From Patiria miniata (Eukaryota; Echinodermata; Asteroidea; Valvatida; Asterinidae), in contig NW_024037062.1 in assembly GCF_015706575.1 (NCBI RefSeq), positions 1,980,811 to 2,044,810 of the forward strand: DNA of 64,000 bases, written 5' to 3'. The position numbers and the translations under genes are program-made. Shown here in pieces: positions 13,437-24,649 of this stretch. Position 1 is the first letter of the stretch, and each line of letters begins with the position of its first letter. Under the pieces are notes generated by a model. The model was not told the DNA's origin. It worked only from the letters and a program-made list of their open reading frames with translations, and searched no databases.

Positions 13437-13513
13437 ATAATTCAAAACTATCCAATAAAGTGGATGACATCCAAGGCCTTGGATGTCATCCACTTTGGAT
13501 AATTTTGAATTAT
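13437..13513. repeat. 77-bp near-perfect palindrome
   Basis: The two arms meet without a spacer between 13476 and 13477. The inner 20 bp of each arm (AAAGTGGATGACATCCAAGG and its complement) match perfectly. The outer parts (ATAATTCAAAACTATCC against ATAATTCAAAATTATCC) differ by one base and a 3-base insertion in the left arm. This is a strong cruciform or hairpin candidate, possibly a tiny foldback element. Confidence 0.9.
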
Positions 13514-13549
13514 ATTCTCTCTGTTTTACCAGATTCGGTAAATTTGAGA

Positions 13550-13571
13550 GGATCTGGATCTGGATCTGGAT
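13550..13571 (+). repeat. (GGATCT)n microsatellite
   Basis: Three and a half copies of the hexamer GGATCT are visible, next to the palindrome and upstream of a LINE tail. Confidence 0.8.
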
Positions 13572-13628
13572 AAATAATTGGCAACGCCTCCTCTGGAGTA
13601 TCACGCCAATGAGGGTTAGGATCAGTTC

Positions 13629-13847
13629 TTAGACGTGCCGGCTCATGTGCCTTTTCAGTCTTTCTTTGAAGGATGGATGCTTTGATGACAGGGCAGGGCA
13701 TTCCAGTCGGAAAATTAAGTTCTTGTATATCTCGGTTCTTGAGTTGAGATGCTTGTATCTTGCTGAATGTAAGCGAGTACTCCTAGTTGGTGCCAATCGC
13801 CTGTCTGCCGCAGTAACACATAGCTCACCATTTCTGATTTTGAACAA
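13629..13847 (-). mobile_element. LINE relic: C-terminal tail of a non-LTR reverse transcriptase
   Basis: The minus-strand frame contains MFKIRNGELCVTAADRRLAP, then STRLHSARYKHLNSRTEIYK, then a short serine/lysine tail. This is the pattern of the segment that follows the polymerase domain in CR1/L2-like LINEs: a 'LYKI...L..P...TR..R.H...F.....RT..YK' arrangement. Upstream polymerase parts are not recognisable, so this is a short relic. Clade assignment is a guess. Confidence 0.6.
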
Positions 13848-14283
13848 GGACTAACCTCATATACGTACGCCTATAACAATGTTTCCGACCCTGCCTGCGT
13901 AGGCCTATGCGAGATGTGGGGAAGACCTTTGTTTCCCTTATCCTTTGTTTCTATTGAAATGTGAAACTCTGTAGCGTTTTCCTTATGGGTCAGATAGTTT
14001 TCCAAAGACTGACTAGTTGGGTTTATTGTCCCTATTGTGCTCACGGTCCCATAAGGAAACATGTGTATGTACACACATGTTTACGTTACATACCAAGTGT
14101 GGACATTCCCTTGGTTTCGTGTAGTTAAGAAAAACCAGTGAAAAAACTCAATTTCTCAAACTGTTGAAACTCTTTCAACCCATTTTTTTTTATGATCCCT
14201 TTAGTGTTTCTCTTCATTTTGCCACAGATAAACCCAACCCCAAAATGCCTCTATAAAACTGTTTTCCAGAAATGGGGAAACAC

Positions 14284-14309
14284 TGTGTGGACTTGCCCAA
14301 GTCCACACA
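14284..14309. repeat. Short hairpin
   Basis: TGTGTGGACTTG and CAAGTCCACACA form a perfect 12-bp stem with a 2-base spacer. A second, weaker inverted repeat (AAACATGTGT and ACACATGTTT) lies at about 14057-14082. No function is evident. Confidence 0.6.
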
Positions 14310-15639
14310 ACGTCGCCTCTACCTGGTTTATGCGAAATTAATTCGCCATCAATGACTCCATTCAATTATTTGTCTTGGATTCTATTCTAGCAAGACGTTG
14401 TAGAAATAATGAGCTTAAAGGCTTTATCAAATTGTTTAGTATTACGTATGAAAAAAAGCTTTAAAGAGGTCACCGACGCCTATCACATACCCTTAGGTCT
14501 GACAGAATGTGAGGCTTTCGTGCGAAGCTCGTTTTGGTTGAAATCTAATTTAGATATTAACAAAACTGAAACATAATGGAGGTTTTTTTATTCGAAAATA
14601 GTAACTGCAAATTGTCAATTTTTTATTTTATAAAATGCAATCGGAGTTAATTGATTTGTTCGAATAGTTAACTGGGGCTTACTTATGAGGGTACCTGTAC
14701 TTCTCTGCTGTCGGTAACTTGTGATTGACATTAAATTCAATATATTTAATATCGAATTTTTGTTGTTGATATTACATTGCATTCACGACCGATTGGTATG
14801 AGCTAGCTCTCTGTTTAACAATGAGCTTTCGTTGAGTCCACGCTGGCCTCATAAGCTGAACACCTGCCCAATTGTATCAATTAAACATAAGATAAACCTT
14901 TAAAAATGGATACATACATGAAGCTTAAGGAAAACTGGAACCGTGCACATGGCTCTTCGCTCGTGCAAAGACGCAATGAATTTTTTATACAGATTCAGCA
15001 ACTGAAGCGTTGCATCAAGTACGAAAGCGATATGTTCGTTGCTGGTTCTTATAGTCGAAGCAGCGGCATGTACAAATCCCGACGGGAGTAATTATTTTAC
15101 GGCGTTCATTTCCCCAAGAGAAATTTCTTAATCGATCTCGTTGGTTATCGGCATAACCCAAATGATAACCTAGGGAATTAATGTACACAAGAAGCTGGCT
15201 GATTGATATCATTCTGACCAACTACTTTTGAAATCGCTTGTTCATAAAAATGAATGGCCTTGGAATTATTGAGGATAACAATTCGAAATAGGCATTTATT
15301 CATTGCAGACTTTCATGACTTTTGTGTGCGAATGAATGATCATCCTCATTACTGGTTATAAATGACCGCATTGCTGATAAATGAAATATCCTACTTGATG
15401 TATGGTAAAACAGTTTGATTCATATTTGCAAAATATCTTTAAAACAACCAATCGACCATTTTATGATGGAATTTTTCCGTGGGGGAGACGTTCAATCAAT
15501 AGTGTGAATAGAGCCTGAAAGAGCGCCATTTTGTCTGTGAGCTTCTGGACCCCTCCGCGACCCTTTATTGGGCAATTTACAAGAGGTTGCCCTTTCCCTT
15601 GCTATAGTTTTAAACAGAATGATTTCTAACCGTTCAGCC
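14310..15639. other. Intronic sequence without recognised features
   Basis: AT-rich DNA. A 61-codon frame at 14906-15091 has no motif I recognise and is not called. Confidence 0.4.
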
Positions 15640-16330
15640 CAAGAAACAATCATGTTGGAATTTTAGGCATTCCACAAGAAAAAAATGATGGGAAATCAGT
15701 TGGACATGGTAACAACCAATTTGACTTACGACTTCGCACGAGCGGATTTTCGTACCTAGGTCCCCTTGTTCGATCACGTTTGTTTTCGCCTATACTTGCG
15801 TGAGATGAACGAAATGATAACGACGCGAAGATTTACCTACCTACATCCGATGGATAAATTTAGTCGGGCTTGCTTGAGTACAGTTCTTTTCAACGGTCAT
15901 TTTAGATTTGTTTGTAAATGAGAGTTAATCCTTCAAGTTTTAATTCAAAAAATTGTGTATTCCAAAAAGACATTTTAGTCTCCTATTTAAGTTTCAGTTT
16001 TTACCCAATGACCGCCACAAAACTATTTCATCAATTTTCATCTTTGTACGAGTGCTCCAAGTTTCACTAGTGCACATGTGTTTAATATTTTTTTTGGAAG
16101 TGAGAGGTCAGTTTTTGGCACGACATTTTTCTTTCTCGTCATGCGATTTTTCAGTTTTCATAAATTGAGATGCTCCTGTAACAATTTAACAAAGGCATTT
16201 TCCGATGTTGATTTTCTTAAAGAATCAATGTACCTCAGATAATTTTATGAAACTCCGACTTTTACATGCTAATTTTCCTATTCGAGGGGTCCGGAAGCGC
16301 GCCACCCAGGCGTAAAATTTCATCCTCGAA
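15640..16330 (+). repeat. Dispersed repeat, relative of the interior of the 23721-24606 element
   Basis: This stretch aligns in the opposite orientation with about 24340-23870. Shared blocks include GATCACGT, TGATAACGACGC, ATCAACGGTCATTTTAGA (with changes), GAAGTGAGAGGTCA, GACTTTTACA and TTCGAGGGG followed by GAAGCG. The terminal repeats that flank the 23.7 kb copy are not seen here. The middle part is also found at about 61564-61890. No frame is conserved between copies, so the family looks non-coding. Confidence 0.72.
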
Positions 16331-16465
16331 TGCCCTTCACCAACGTAGATTTATAAGCACTGGAAGAGAGCATGCGAAAGGAAAATCTCACAAGGTTTGA
16401 ACCCACTAGTGTAGACGTCTCGCAAGCTCCCTGACAGGAGCGAGTGTGTAGCCCTCATCATAACA

Positions 16466-17101
16466 CAGGGTGACCCAAAAATGCAACCCTGAAACGATTG
16501 CCTTTATAAAAAGGTATCGGTAGATTTTTATGTTTTAGGTTAGAGCTGAGAGCTCTTTCTTCCAAATACTTAAAAATCGTGAAAATAGCACTTTAGGTTG
16601 CTGACATAATGCCACTTATGTAAAAGTAGTCATTGTTCTTCCTGAACACACACAAAAATACCACGGTAAGGGATTTTCACTGTACCTATTTTGTGCATGT
16701 CCTAATCCTTACAAACAACACGGCACATTTTATGACAAGAGTACAAATTAATTTGATGGTAATACCTTTTATTTTCCGCCTGAAAAGTTATCACATTTTT
16801 AGTCCTATTGCAAACCTTTTCGGCATCATAAATATGTCAAAATATTCAAGAAAGTGCACAAATGAACGATAATTGCACAGTAGGCTTACAGTGAAATGTT
16901 TCACTGTTTAAAACACTTGTGTAAAGGATGAAAATGACTACTTTTACACAATTAGTATTTTCTTAGCAACCAAAAGTGATTTGTCCAGTATTTGAAAGAA
17001 AAATCTCTCAGCTTTAATCTGGTACCCAAAACCTAAAAATCCACCGCATACCCTTTTTTTAAGCATGTGGTTTAGAGTTGAATCTTTTGGGTATAGCGTT
17101 G
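16466..17101. mobile_element. Second MITE with long terminal inverted repeats
   Basis: The left end CAGGGTGACCCAAAAATGC and the right end (minus strand) CAACGCTATACCCAAAAGA start inverted arms of roughly 180-200 bp. Matching blocks include TGTAAAAGTAGTCATT (16619) against its exact complement near 16931, and AGCAACC, GTATTTGGAAGAAA and CTCTCAGCT in both arms. TA follows the right end; the left flank reads CA, so the TA duplication is only half preserved. The CAGGGTG start resembles mariner-type ends, as in the 6622-7287 element, but the interiors are unrelated. Confidence 0.72.
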
Positions 17102-17302
17102 TATAGCGTTGGCAAAACCCAGAATTTAATTCACATCTCAACGACGCAAAATCAAGATATCGAACCACAAGTGGTGGTCGAGTGGATCAGACCTCTACAC
17201 AAGTGGGTAGATGTCGTGCGGGTTCGAGTTTCACCCGTCTTACCACCCGCACCGTGCATTCAGTGCTTGTAACGTCGGTGGAGGGCCAAAACTACCAAAT
17301 TT

Positions 17303-17476
17303 GAGGGGTGTGAGTGACCACTGATGAAAATAGCTGAAAACAGATGAAAAAGGTGTAAAAAAGCTGAACTTTGGAAATCCCTTATACTTTTGTACACAGC
17401 AAGTGAGGGAAAAAAAAGCTGAAATCCAAAACAAAAAAGCTGAAATCAGCTTTAAAGCTGAGATTTCACACCCCTG
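17303..17476. mobile_element. Small hAT-like MITE beside the exon 1 donor
   Basis: The right end read on the minus strand is CAGGGGTGTGAAATCTCAGC and the left end is GAGGGGTGTGAGTGACC. The interior repeats AGCTGAAA-type words on both strands. CAGGGGTGTGA termini are common in hAT-derived MITEs. I could not confirm an 8-bp target duplication. The element lies only 23 bases into the intron from the exon 1 donor. Confidence 0.55.
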
Positions 17477-17505
17477 CATTCTTTAAGTCCGTCTTATCAA
17501 CTCAC

Positions 17506-17764
17506 CTGCCCGCATCTTCCCAATTACAATAATGACCAGGGAGTTGCCAACAGATCCGACCACGATGATCAGCACGGCCAGCGCCACCAGCACCCCCTGA
17601 ACACACGGCCCGAAGCTGGGCTCAGCCTCCGGTTCGGGTTCCCCCTCGCCGGTTACATTCCATCCCCACTCCGGGTAAAAATCGCCCAGGGATGAGTTAC
17701 TCCATGGCTCGGCTGCACCCGTTGGCTCTGGTTCTGGTACCGGCTCAGGCTCCGGTTGACTCAT
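17506..17764 (-). CDS. Class A GPCR, exon 1 (N-terminus and TM1)
   Basis: This exon encodes residues 1-86 plus the first base of codon 87. The start ATG at 17764 has a purine (G) at -3. The extracellular N-terminus is rich in Glu-Pro (PEPEPVPEPEP at 4-14, then a second acidic run at 41-49) and has two N-glycosylation sequons, NSS at 23 and NVT at 36. TM1 spans about 55-81 with GSVGNSLVI, where N74 is the conserved 1.50 Asn. No separate cleaved signal peptide is evident, as is usual for this class. The exon ends at a good donor (CAG/GTGAGT) and joins exon 2 in frame. The neighbouring sequence gives no hint of the ligand. Confidence 0.87.
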
Positions 17765-20700
17765 TTCAGCATGTCCCGTGTATCGGTACTAATGGCAGGC
17801 GAACTTGGTTTCCTCAGCTCAGCAAAGGCCGCCGCGCTCTATTGAAATGATCGTCGTATGATGTTGCGCAGTGGTTATCTGTTACAAAAATGAACAGAGG
17901 GATTGTGGGAATTCTCAGCCTGCAGGGCTCGATCTGTCTGACGTCAGAATTCGCCTGAGTGAACAATAGCGCACAGTAAAGGATGCACCGCTGCTGAAGA
18001 GTCTTTCCCAGTGGCAGGGAAGATATTTTACTCTGGCGAATGTAGTTCGCGGAACCCGAGTGGTCTTTGCTAGGCCTCGCCACCACCTCTCGGTCATATC
18101 GATTCCCTTCAGTTTGATTACTCGATTATACCGGCTTGGTATCGTCAGCTGAGAATGAAGTGCCACATTCCCAACCGTGGGCTAAATTGAAATGCATTAT
18201 ATATTAAATTAATGCAGTCACGGTTGTCTAGACGGAAGTCAAATATATCGATTTTAAATTTTTTGGGGTATAATAACATAGCCAGGGTGCGTGTGAAACA
18301 GCATACCTCTCATCCACAACGTGTCCTCGTGTTTTCATGTCTGCGTATGTGTCAGTATTTCAAAGCCGATTTACGTTTTCCCTGCATGGAAGTGATACGT
18401 TTTGTTTCCATTCGGTTGCATTTTACATTGTCCCGCAACAACAACGTTTTGTTGGAACAACAAACTTTAGTTGCAGCTTTGTTTTTTTTGTTTTTAAAGA
18501 GCAAAAGTGATAAAACTGGTATTCCAATTTTGGAGCTGAAAAGTTTGCTGCTCAAAATTAAACAAGTTTTATAATAAATGCAGTTACAATATAAAATATT
18601 TGAATAAATTTTCCCATTTAGCCATAGACACATTTGAAAAATATTCCTAACATTATAACTTGAAGAGAAGGTTATATTACACATGTCACCAGCCCTAAGC
18701 AATGTAATCCACGCGACCTTTTTGAAAATAATATTAATTGATTTTACCAGACGCAGTTCGTGCGCCAGCATTAATTCGTGCAAATGAAACCGTAAAATTA
18801 TTTCTTTTTTTCTACGACCTTCATGTATTTTAAATTTGCAATCCTCTTTCTGTGGAAGGCTCGTGACAACATTCGCTCAAATAATCCCGTCCGCAAGGCC
18901 ACTGAGTCAGTGGCACAAAAACACCGCAATGACACAAACCAAATAAAACATTTTTTTCTCAATGTCGGGGTTTGCCTTTAAATCCCTTAAAAGGGAGACT
19001 AGTCCAATTTTATATCCTTTAAAAAGAAAACAAAACTAAATAAAAGGCCTATACATTGCAAGCTCTCATGTGCTTCCAGTAAATCTAATTTTCCTTGACG
19101 CATTAGTTTGTATTCTATTCAATGGCGACATGGAATCACAAAAACCACCTGACTGTCTGCTCGAACAAAATCCCAACATGTCTAAGATTTGATTAAGAGA
19201 TAGACAGGATTATCGATGGAAAGGTCAGGTTTTCTTGTTAGTTGAACCTCCAAACTCAATGTTACCGAAAAAAGCGGACATACGTGGGGGATGGAGACAC
19301 AAAGCCAGTAAAAGCTTCCCATTGATGCAGTCTAATGCACGCGAAGTAATAGTCACCTTGTCTTGAAATGACAGTTTGAGTGCTGAATTAGGTCAAACAC
19401 GCGCTGATGCCATTACCAATTCCTTTGTATAACCATGAAACAAAATCTTCTTGGTGAATTTTGTCTTTTTTGTAGTTCCGTCCTATGCTGTGCACAGCTA
19501 CCCATGCGCGTAATTTGCTCTTTGAAACGACTCTGGTCGAGATTTATATTTTTTCTCTACCTAAAAGTGACGGACGCACTTTCTTTTTCTGTGAGCGCAC
19601 ATCTAAAAATCGTGGTTGTTAAAAGGCCATTCTTTTCATGGCCTAATTATTACCGCAAGGCAAGTTAGCAATTAATAAAAATAGGCTAATATAAGGAACA
19701 AAAAACTACGGAGTCGGGTAATGGTTGGCACCATTATCCGAAGTAATGTAATTAGACCCAATTAGCTCTCATCAATATTAATGGTAACCTTGTAATTTGA
19801 TAAGGAAGGCTCAATTGTAACGACCAAAAGAGAAGGACATAATAATAAAACGAAGAATATTTTTATAAAATCATTTGTCTTATAGTCATATCTGTAATGC
19901 GATAGTGTCAAGGGCATGCGGCCCCCTCTAAAAGCATATGAATATAAATGGAAAATAACAGGACGACTTCTATCAATTTTCTAAGTCATCTCTGTAATGG
20001 GCATCCGAAAGGCAGAACGGTTTTTCACGGCCCAGTGTCTCGACCAATTTTGCAAAATCTGATTTATGAATTTTAATTCATCTCTACACGTACATCGCCA
20101 GTATCCTGGTTTCCAGACCGATAGATTCTGACAATTCCAACGGATCTTAGGTCCTGGGGCCTTGGCACGTTAGTGCTCTGTCACATGTTTGCCATATCTC
20201 TGTTGAGAATATTTTTTAACAACGAAATCATGTCGTGCTTAATTGCTGTCGGTCCTGAAAGTTGGTGTTTATCGAATCAAGGCTTGCATTTCAACATTTC
20301 AATGCTTAGCGTATACAAACACTCAGTAAATATATTGGCCACTTCGGCATTTTGCCTCAATATATGCACTCGGACGACACTGGGGCTTTGCCGCGTCATG
20401 TAGTGTTTTTGAATGGGACGGTTGCCAGACTACGTTTCCAACCATTTATATGATTAATATCAGTCTGTTTTCATAGCCACTAAATAATCTAACGATAATA
20501 AATAATCTCGCTTCTATGGCGATTTGTACTTTGCACAAGGGACATTCACGATATTAGATGAAACAGAAAAGATCCCCCTCCCAAAACTAACCAAAATATA
20601 CATTATTATGTATTAGGAAAACAAGTTCCAGTGGGTAAAAACAGAGGGAACATTGTAATGGTTACATTCCCAGAAGATGATCTGTTACGATTTTATTTGC

Positions 20701-23700
20701 TTACTGATGTTTGTCTGGATTTGAACACAAATGAATACAAATGCCAATTCCTATTAGACCGGACAAAATAGCAAAAGGCGTTTTTGCCTTGTCTGTGTCA
20801 ATAATTGTATGGCCATTTTCTCACCTGACTCGCTAAACTCGACAGGAGAAGACTATACCGTGTGTTTGTTCAGAGTAATGGTAACAAATTGCGCCGTTTG
20901 TTATTTGCGACTGCCCGACATTTTAATAATAAATGTAAAGCTGCACAAGGCTTGCCCGAGGCAGTGATTAACGTCAGCAATGTCATCCATTGGTCATTAC
21001 AGAGACAGTTAATCGGCCAATTACCCGCTGTGTACATTTTCAGAAATGCGCGAAATGCAATTACAGAATTTCAAGAGTTGAAAAACGAGCATGTTGTTTT
21101 GTTTTGTCATTACAAAAAGAAGCGCACCGAGCCCATTCATACCACCATTTTTGACTAAAGAGGCAAACCAATTAAGGATTATCGGAATACAAAATACCAG
21201 CACGTTGTCACAATTTAAAATTAATTGGCTTTTTTCTTCAATCTGATTCTGATGTAAAATTTTGAATTATTAAGCGGACTGCACCAATAAAACTCCATTG
21301 AAAAACAACAAACACATTTCAAGGCAATTATTTACATTTGCTTAAATGTGCGGTATTGGTTTGATGTATACCAGACAACGATATTTTTGTACACGGGAAT
21401 GATTCTGACTTAACTATCACTAATAAGTAATTAAACTATCACTGTTAAGTGATTATCCCAATAAGACTAATCGTCATACTTTATGTCTTTGACTTCATTT
21501 CTTATTTATTATTGAGTAATCAAAGATACCATCTTCTCTCGAAAGCACACATTCTTATCTCCGAGGCAATCAAAACCAGCCAAGCAATTTCTACAGAATG
21601 TCGTACTCAAGTCTGTCAACCACGAAAATCTTCCTCTGCATTTTGATGACAAACCCATGTAGAATCGACTGTAGTCCACTATTCCGATCGGGCGTATCAC
21701 GTGACTCTGTTGTCAATTAATTTGTGCCGAAGCAAGCTGCTCACCCGAACCTCGTCGTGTTTCTTTTTTGCCGCCCCAGCGTGACAATGAATCAGTTTGA
21801 AAAAAGGCTTGAAACCCCCCCCCCCCAATTCCAGGCGAAATTCATTAATGCGACTTTGCTATTGTAGGAGGAAAGAGTGGCACTATCTCCGTCCCCGGAG
21901 TGCTGCTTTCTCGTGAAATGGATGAGATCGTGCATGCGGTCAGTCAAACATGCACAGTGAAGCGAAGTGGGTTAAGTAGACCATACCTTCAGGATGCATG
22001 GATTTTTTTGAAAGATAGTTTCGTTCTTTATATAGACAAATTCGGCGGCAGCCATCTTCTGCGGATGTAGTCGCGGTTTCAGGTAGTTAACACACACTCC
22101 ATTAATAACGAACTACTAAAAGACATTTCCAAAAATGCGTCTTTAGACGCATCTTTGGAAATGACCTTCTGTCATTGTTTTCTTCAACATGACAGCATGC
22201 CAGAAAGAATAATTTGACAGGGAGTTTAGTGCCATTACTATCTTTAAACCAAGTATGCTTTTCAACAATAATTTCGTCAGTTACCTTTTGGACAGCTGCA
22301 AGTGATATACTCTACCTTTAACGTCAGGAGCTTTTAATAATTCTTTTTGGGCCCAACATACGAAAAGCATTTTAACCTGGAGGTAAGTTCTTTGACAAAG
22401 CAAACTACTTACAAGGACCTACAAAATTTAGAGACCTCCGGTGAAAATATATAATATGTGTTGCTTTTTTCCGGGTCGAAGCTTTTGTGTTTGTAATTTT
22501 GATGCATTGAAAAGCGTCAACGCCTCTTGTGCTTCACGTGGGAAATGAGATGATTTAAAAAATGATGGGACGTGATTTAGGAGAATGTATGACATTTTCT
22601 TTCCCATTGAAATGAACCTCAACTTTGGTAGATGATTGTTGTGGCATTACTGTTTTGTCTATTTTGCTGATATTCTACAATACAGAGAGTATACTCATGT
22701 TTATCATGGCGTCTTGTAAACACCGTTTGTCCTCTCGAAAGGTATATGTTTATGTGAGCGATTACTTGACAAATTTTCTGTGGTCATTATACTTTGTCAC
22801 TTGTAAAGTATGTCTTCGTTCAAGATCATTGTATTGTACTTATTGTATCAATTAAGCTACCGAGATAATGGAAAATGTAGAAGAAAAAAAAAGGAGCATT
22901 ATGCTGTAAACGCACGTGTCAAAATGTCGCAAAATGTTCTTGGTTTTTAGATCAACTTGCCCGCTTTAATTAGCATCGTACGAAAACACGCAAACCAACG
23001 CAAAAAGATATTGACTTTTAAGGCATAGACTGTCATACAATGCTGTCAATTATGTGAGATGCAACATGAATTATCGATATTTGAACGCCTGAAGGCAGGT
23101 CCGCAGACATAGAACATCGATTATTAGAGTTGGCCTTGGAATCTCGACAGAAATTGAAACCCCGTATCCTATTCTGTAAGTTGAAGGTCGATGTTATGAC
23201 ATATTGCAGATATTTGTCGCAATTTCAGCTCGCTCCACAGCCATTCTCTATTTACATTCAGTTAATTTAAAATGTCGAGTAATATATTATTCTTTTTATT
23301 CTTAAGACACTTATGAAATGTTTTTTTTTTCAGTGTCAAAATTACGAACGAAAAGTGAAGTATGTATATAGAGTAATCAACAAGATGTCATTTTTTTCAG
23401 CAAATGGCATGGGCGCGCTGTACAGTCGCTACTTGATGGGTACATTCAAAACAGATATCACGTTTATCCAATCAATTTAGCCATAGTACGATCTAATAAT
23501 CAAAATTTGTAAAATGGTAATTTCTGAATAGGAGCACCATGTAAACGTGCGTCAGTAACAATGGATTCACGTCTGTGTACCCTCTCCCCCTTCATTTGCT
23601 AAAATCTATGGCCTGTTGCGACATACACTAACAACATCGACATTGTTAAAGCCGGGCATTTAAATTCCACGTTCCTATACACATGTATAGCTAGGTCGGG

Positions 23701-23712
23701 CAAGCCGAAGAC
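17765..23712. other. Region upstream of the GPCR; no gene recognised
   Basis: The first few hundred bases upstream of 17764 should hold the 5' UTR and promoter of the GPCR gene. No TATA box or other element is clear enough to call. Farther on, frames such as 18212-18574 (plus) and 18352-18783 (minus) overlap each other in AT-rich DNA and have no motif. A C run occurs near 21817 and a strong hairpin at 22124. Confidence 0.4.
22124..22163. repeat. 18-bp-stem hairpin
   Basis: CATTTCCAAAAATGCGTC and GACGCATCTTTGGAAATG pair over 18 bp with one mismatch and a TTTA loop. It is not the histone 3' stem-loop. It may be a remnant of a palindromic element. No evidence of transcription is visible. Confidence 0.75.
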
Positions 23713-23720
23713 GGATTATT

Positions 23721-24606
23721 CAGGGTTGGACCTTAACGTTTTTGTTCACTAGCCAAAGCAGTCGGGCTACTGAAACAGCCTCTTCAATAGCCCGCGGGCA
23801 TGTTAACAAGCCCGCATATTTGTTTTTTTTGATCGAGTGTGTCACAAACAACAATGTGCATACATGTTAAACGTGTATTGAGCCTGAAAGTTGACCCCTG
23901 TGGCGCTTCGAGCCCCTCGAAAAGGAAAAGGAACGTGTAAAAGTCAGAATTTTTGCAATCAGTTTTGGTATACTGATTTCTTAAAACAATCACCCTAGGA
24001 ATTTATTGAAACTGAAAAATGCCATAACGTGAAAGAGAAATATCGTGCCAAAATTGACCTCTCACTTCCGAAACGTCCGTGTTGACTCGTGGAACTCGAT
24101 CACTTACAAACAATTCTAAAATGACCGTTGATAAGATTTGTATTAAAACGTGATCCAAACGAGCCTGAATAAATCTAAAATTCATCAGATGTAAGTAGGT
24201 TGTTAAAACTTTGCGTCGTTATCATTTTCGTACTCACACAAGTACAAGTACGCGATTGTGAAAACAGACGTGATCAAACAAGGAGTACGAAAATATGTTG
24301 TAAGTAAAATTCGTTTGTACCCATTTCCAACTAATTTCTCATCAATTCTGAGGCAATTTTGTCAGTGTTTTTAATAAACAGATCTGATAATTTAACCCTG
24401 TAAAACAGTTAACAAAATTATACACAAACCGATACAGGTTTGCTTTTTGAATTTGATGATTTATTTTATTCCTGTTCTTTCATCCTTGCCGTATCCCAAT
24501 ATTTTTTTTCGACTCGCTAGCCGGGCTACTTAAGGAATAGTTTGACAAGCCCGCCGCTGTTTTGACTAGCATTTGGCTAGCGGGCTACCGCTAGTTTCGA
24601 ACCCTG
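23721..24606. mobile_element. Non-autonomous hAT-like transposon with target duplication
   Basis: The left end CAGGGTTGGACCTTAACG and the right end on the minus strand CAGGGTTCGAAACTAGCGG are flanked by GATTATT directly repeated at 23714-23720 and 24607-24613. A shifted reading gives 8 bp, GGATTATT, if the last G of the element is counted in the flank. Both subterminal regions contain repeated GCCCGC/GGCTAGCGGGC words in opposite orientation, as expected for transposase binding sites. No transposase frame is present. Its interior (about 23870-24340) belongs to a repeat family seen elsewhere in this window. Confidence 0.78.
23870..24340 (-). repeat. Interior repeat block shared with 15640-16330
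   Basis: This is the reverse-oriented counterpart of the repeat at 15640-16330. It shares GATCACGT, TGATAACGACGC, ATCAACGGTCATTTTAGA-like and GAAGTGAGAGGTCA blocks in the same order. It lies wholly inside the hAT-like element, so it is either the element's own interior or an earlier insertion into it. Confidence 0.72.
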
Positions 24607-24649
24607 GATTATTAGTATAATCCCCGCCGGGGCTCGAATCCTCTAAAAT

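Larger units (their letters stand above)
4318..17505 (-). other. Intron 1 of the GPCR gene (13.2 kb)
   Basis: The donor GTGAGT (17500-17505) and the acceptor AG (4318-4319) join exon 1 (phase 1) and exon 2 so that TM1 runs directly into TM2 with KMRAG-RTVTEVF at the join. The intron is full of repeats: a hAT-like MITE, two long-TIR elements, two LINE relics, a dispersed repeat and a long palindrome, each listed separately. I found no further coding exon inside it. Confidence 0.8.

Noticed and set aside
18212..18783. Overlapping 120- and 143-codon frames on opposite strands
   Set aside because: Both lie in AT-rich DNA with low-complexity translations, no motifs and no splice context.
24607..24648. 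tRNA-Asp-like words (TTAGTATAATCCCCGCC, GGGGCTCGAATCC)
   Set aside because: The segment is about 30 bases too short for a tRNA and its left part overlaps the transposon target duplication. It is probably coincidental or a heavily deleted relic.
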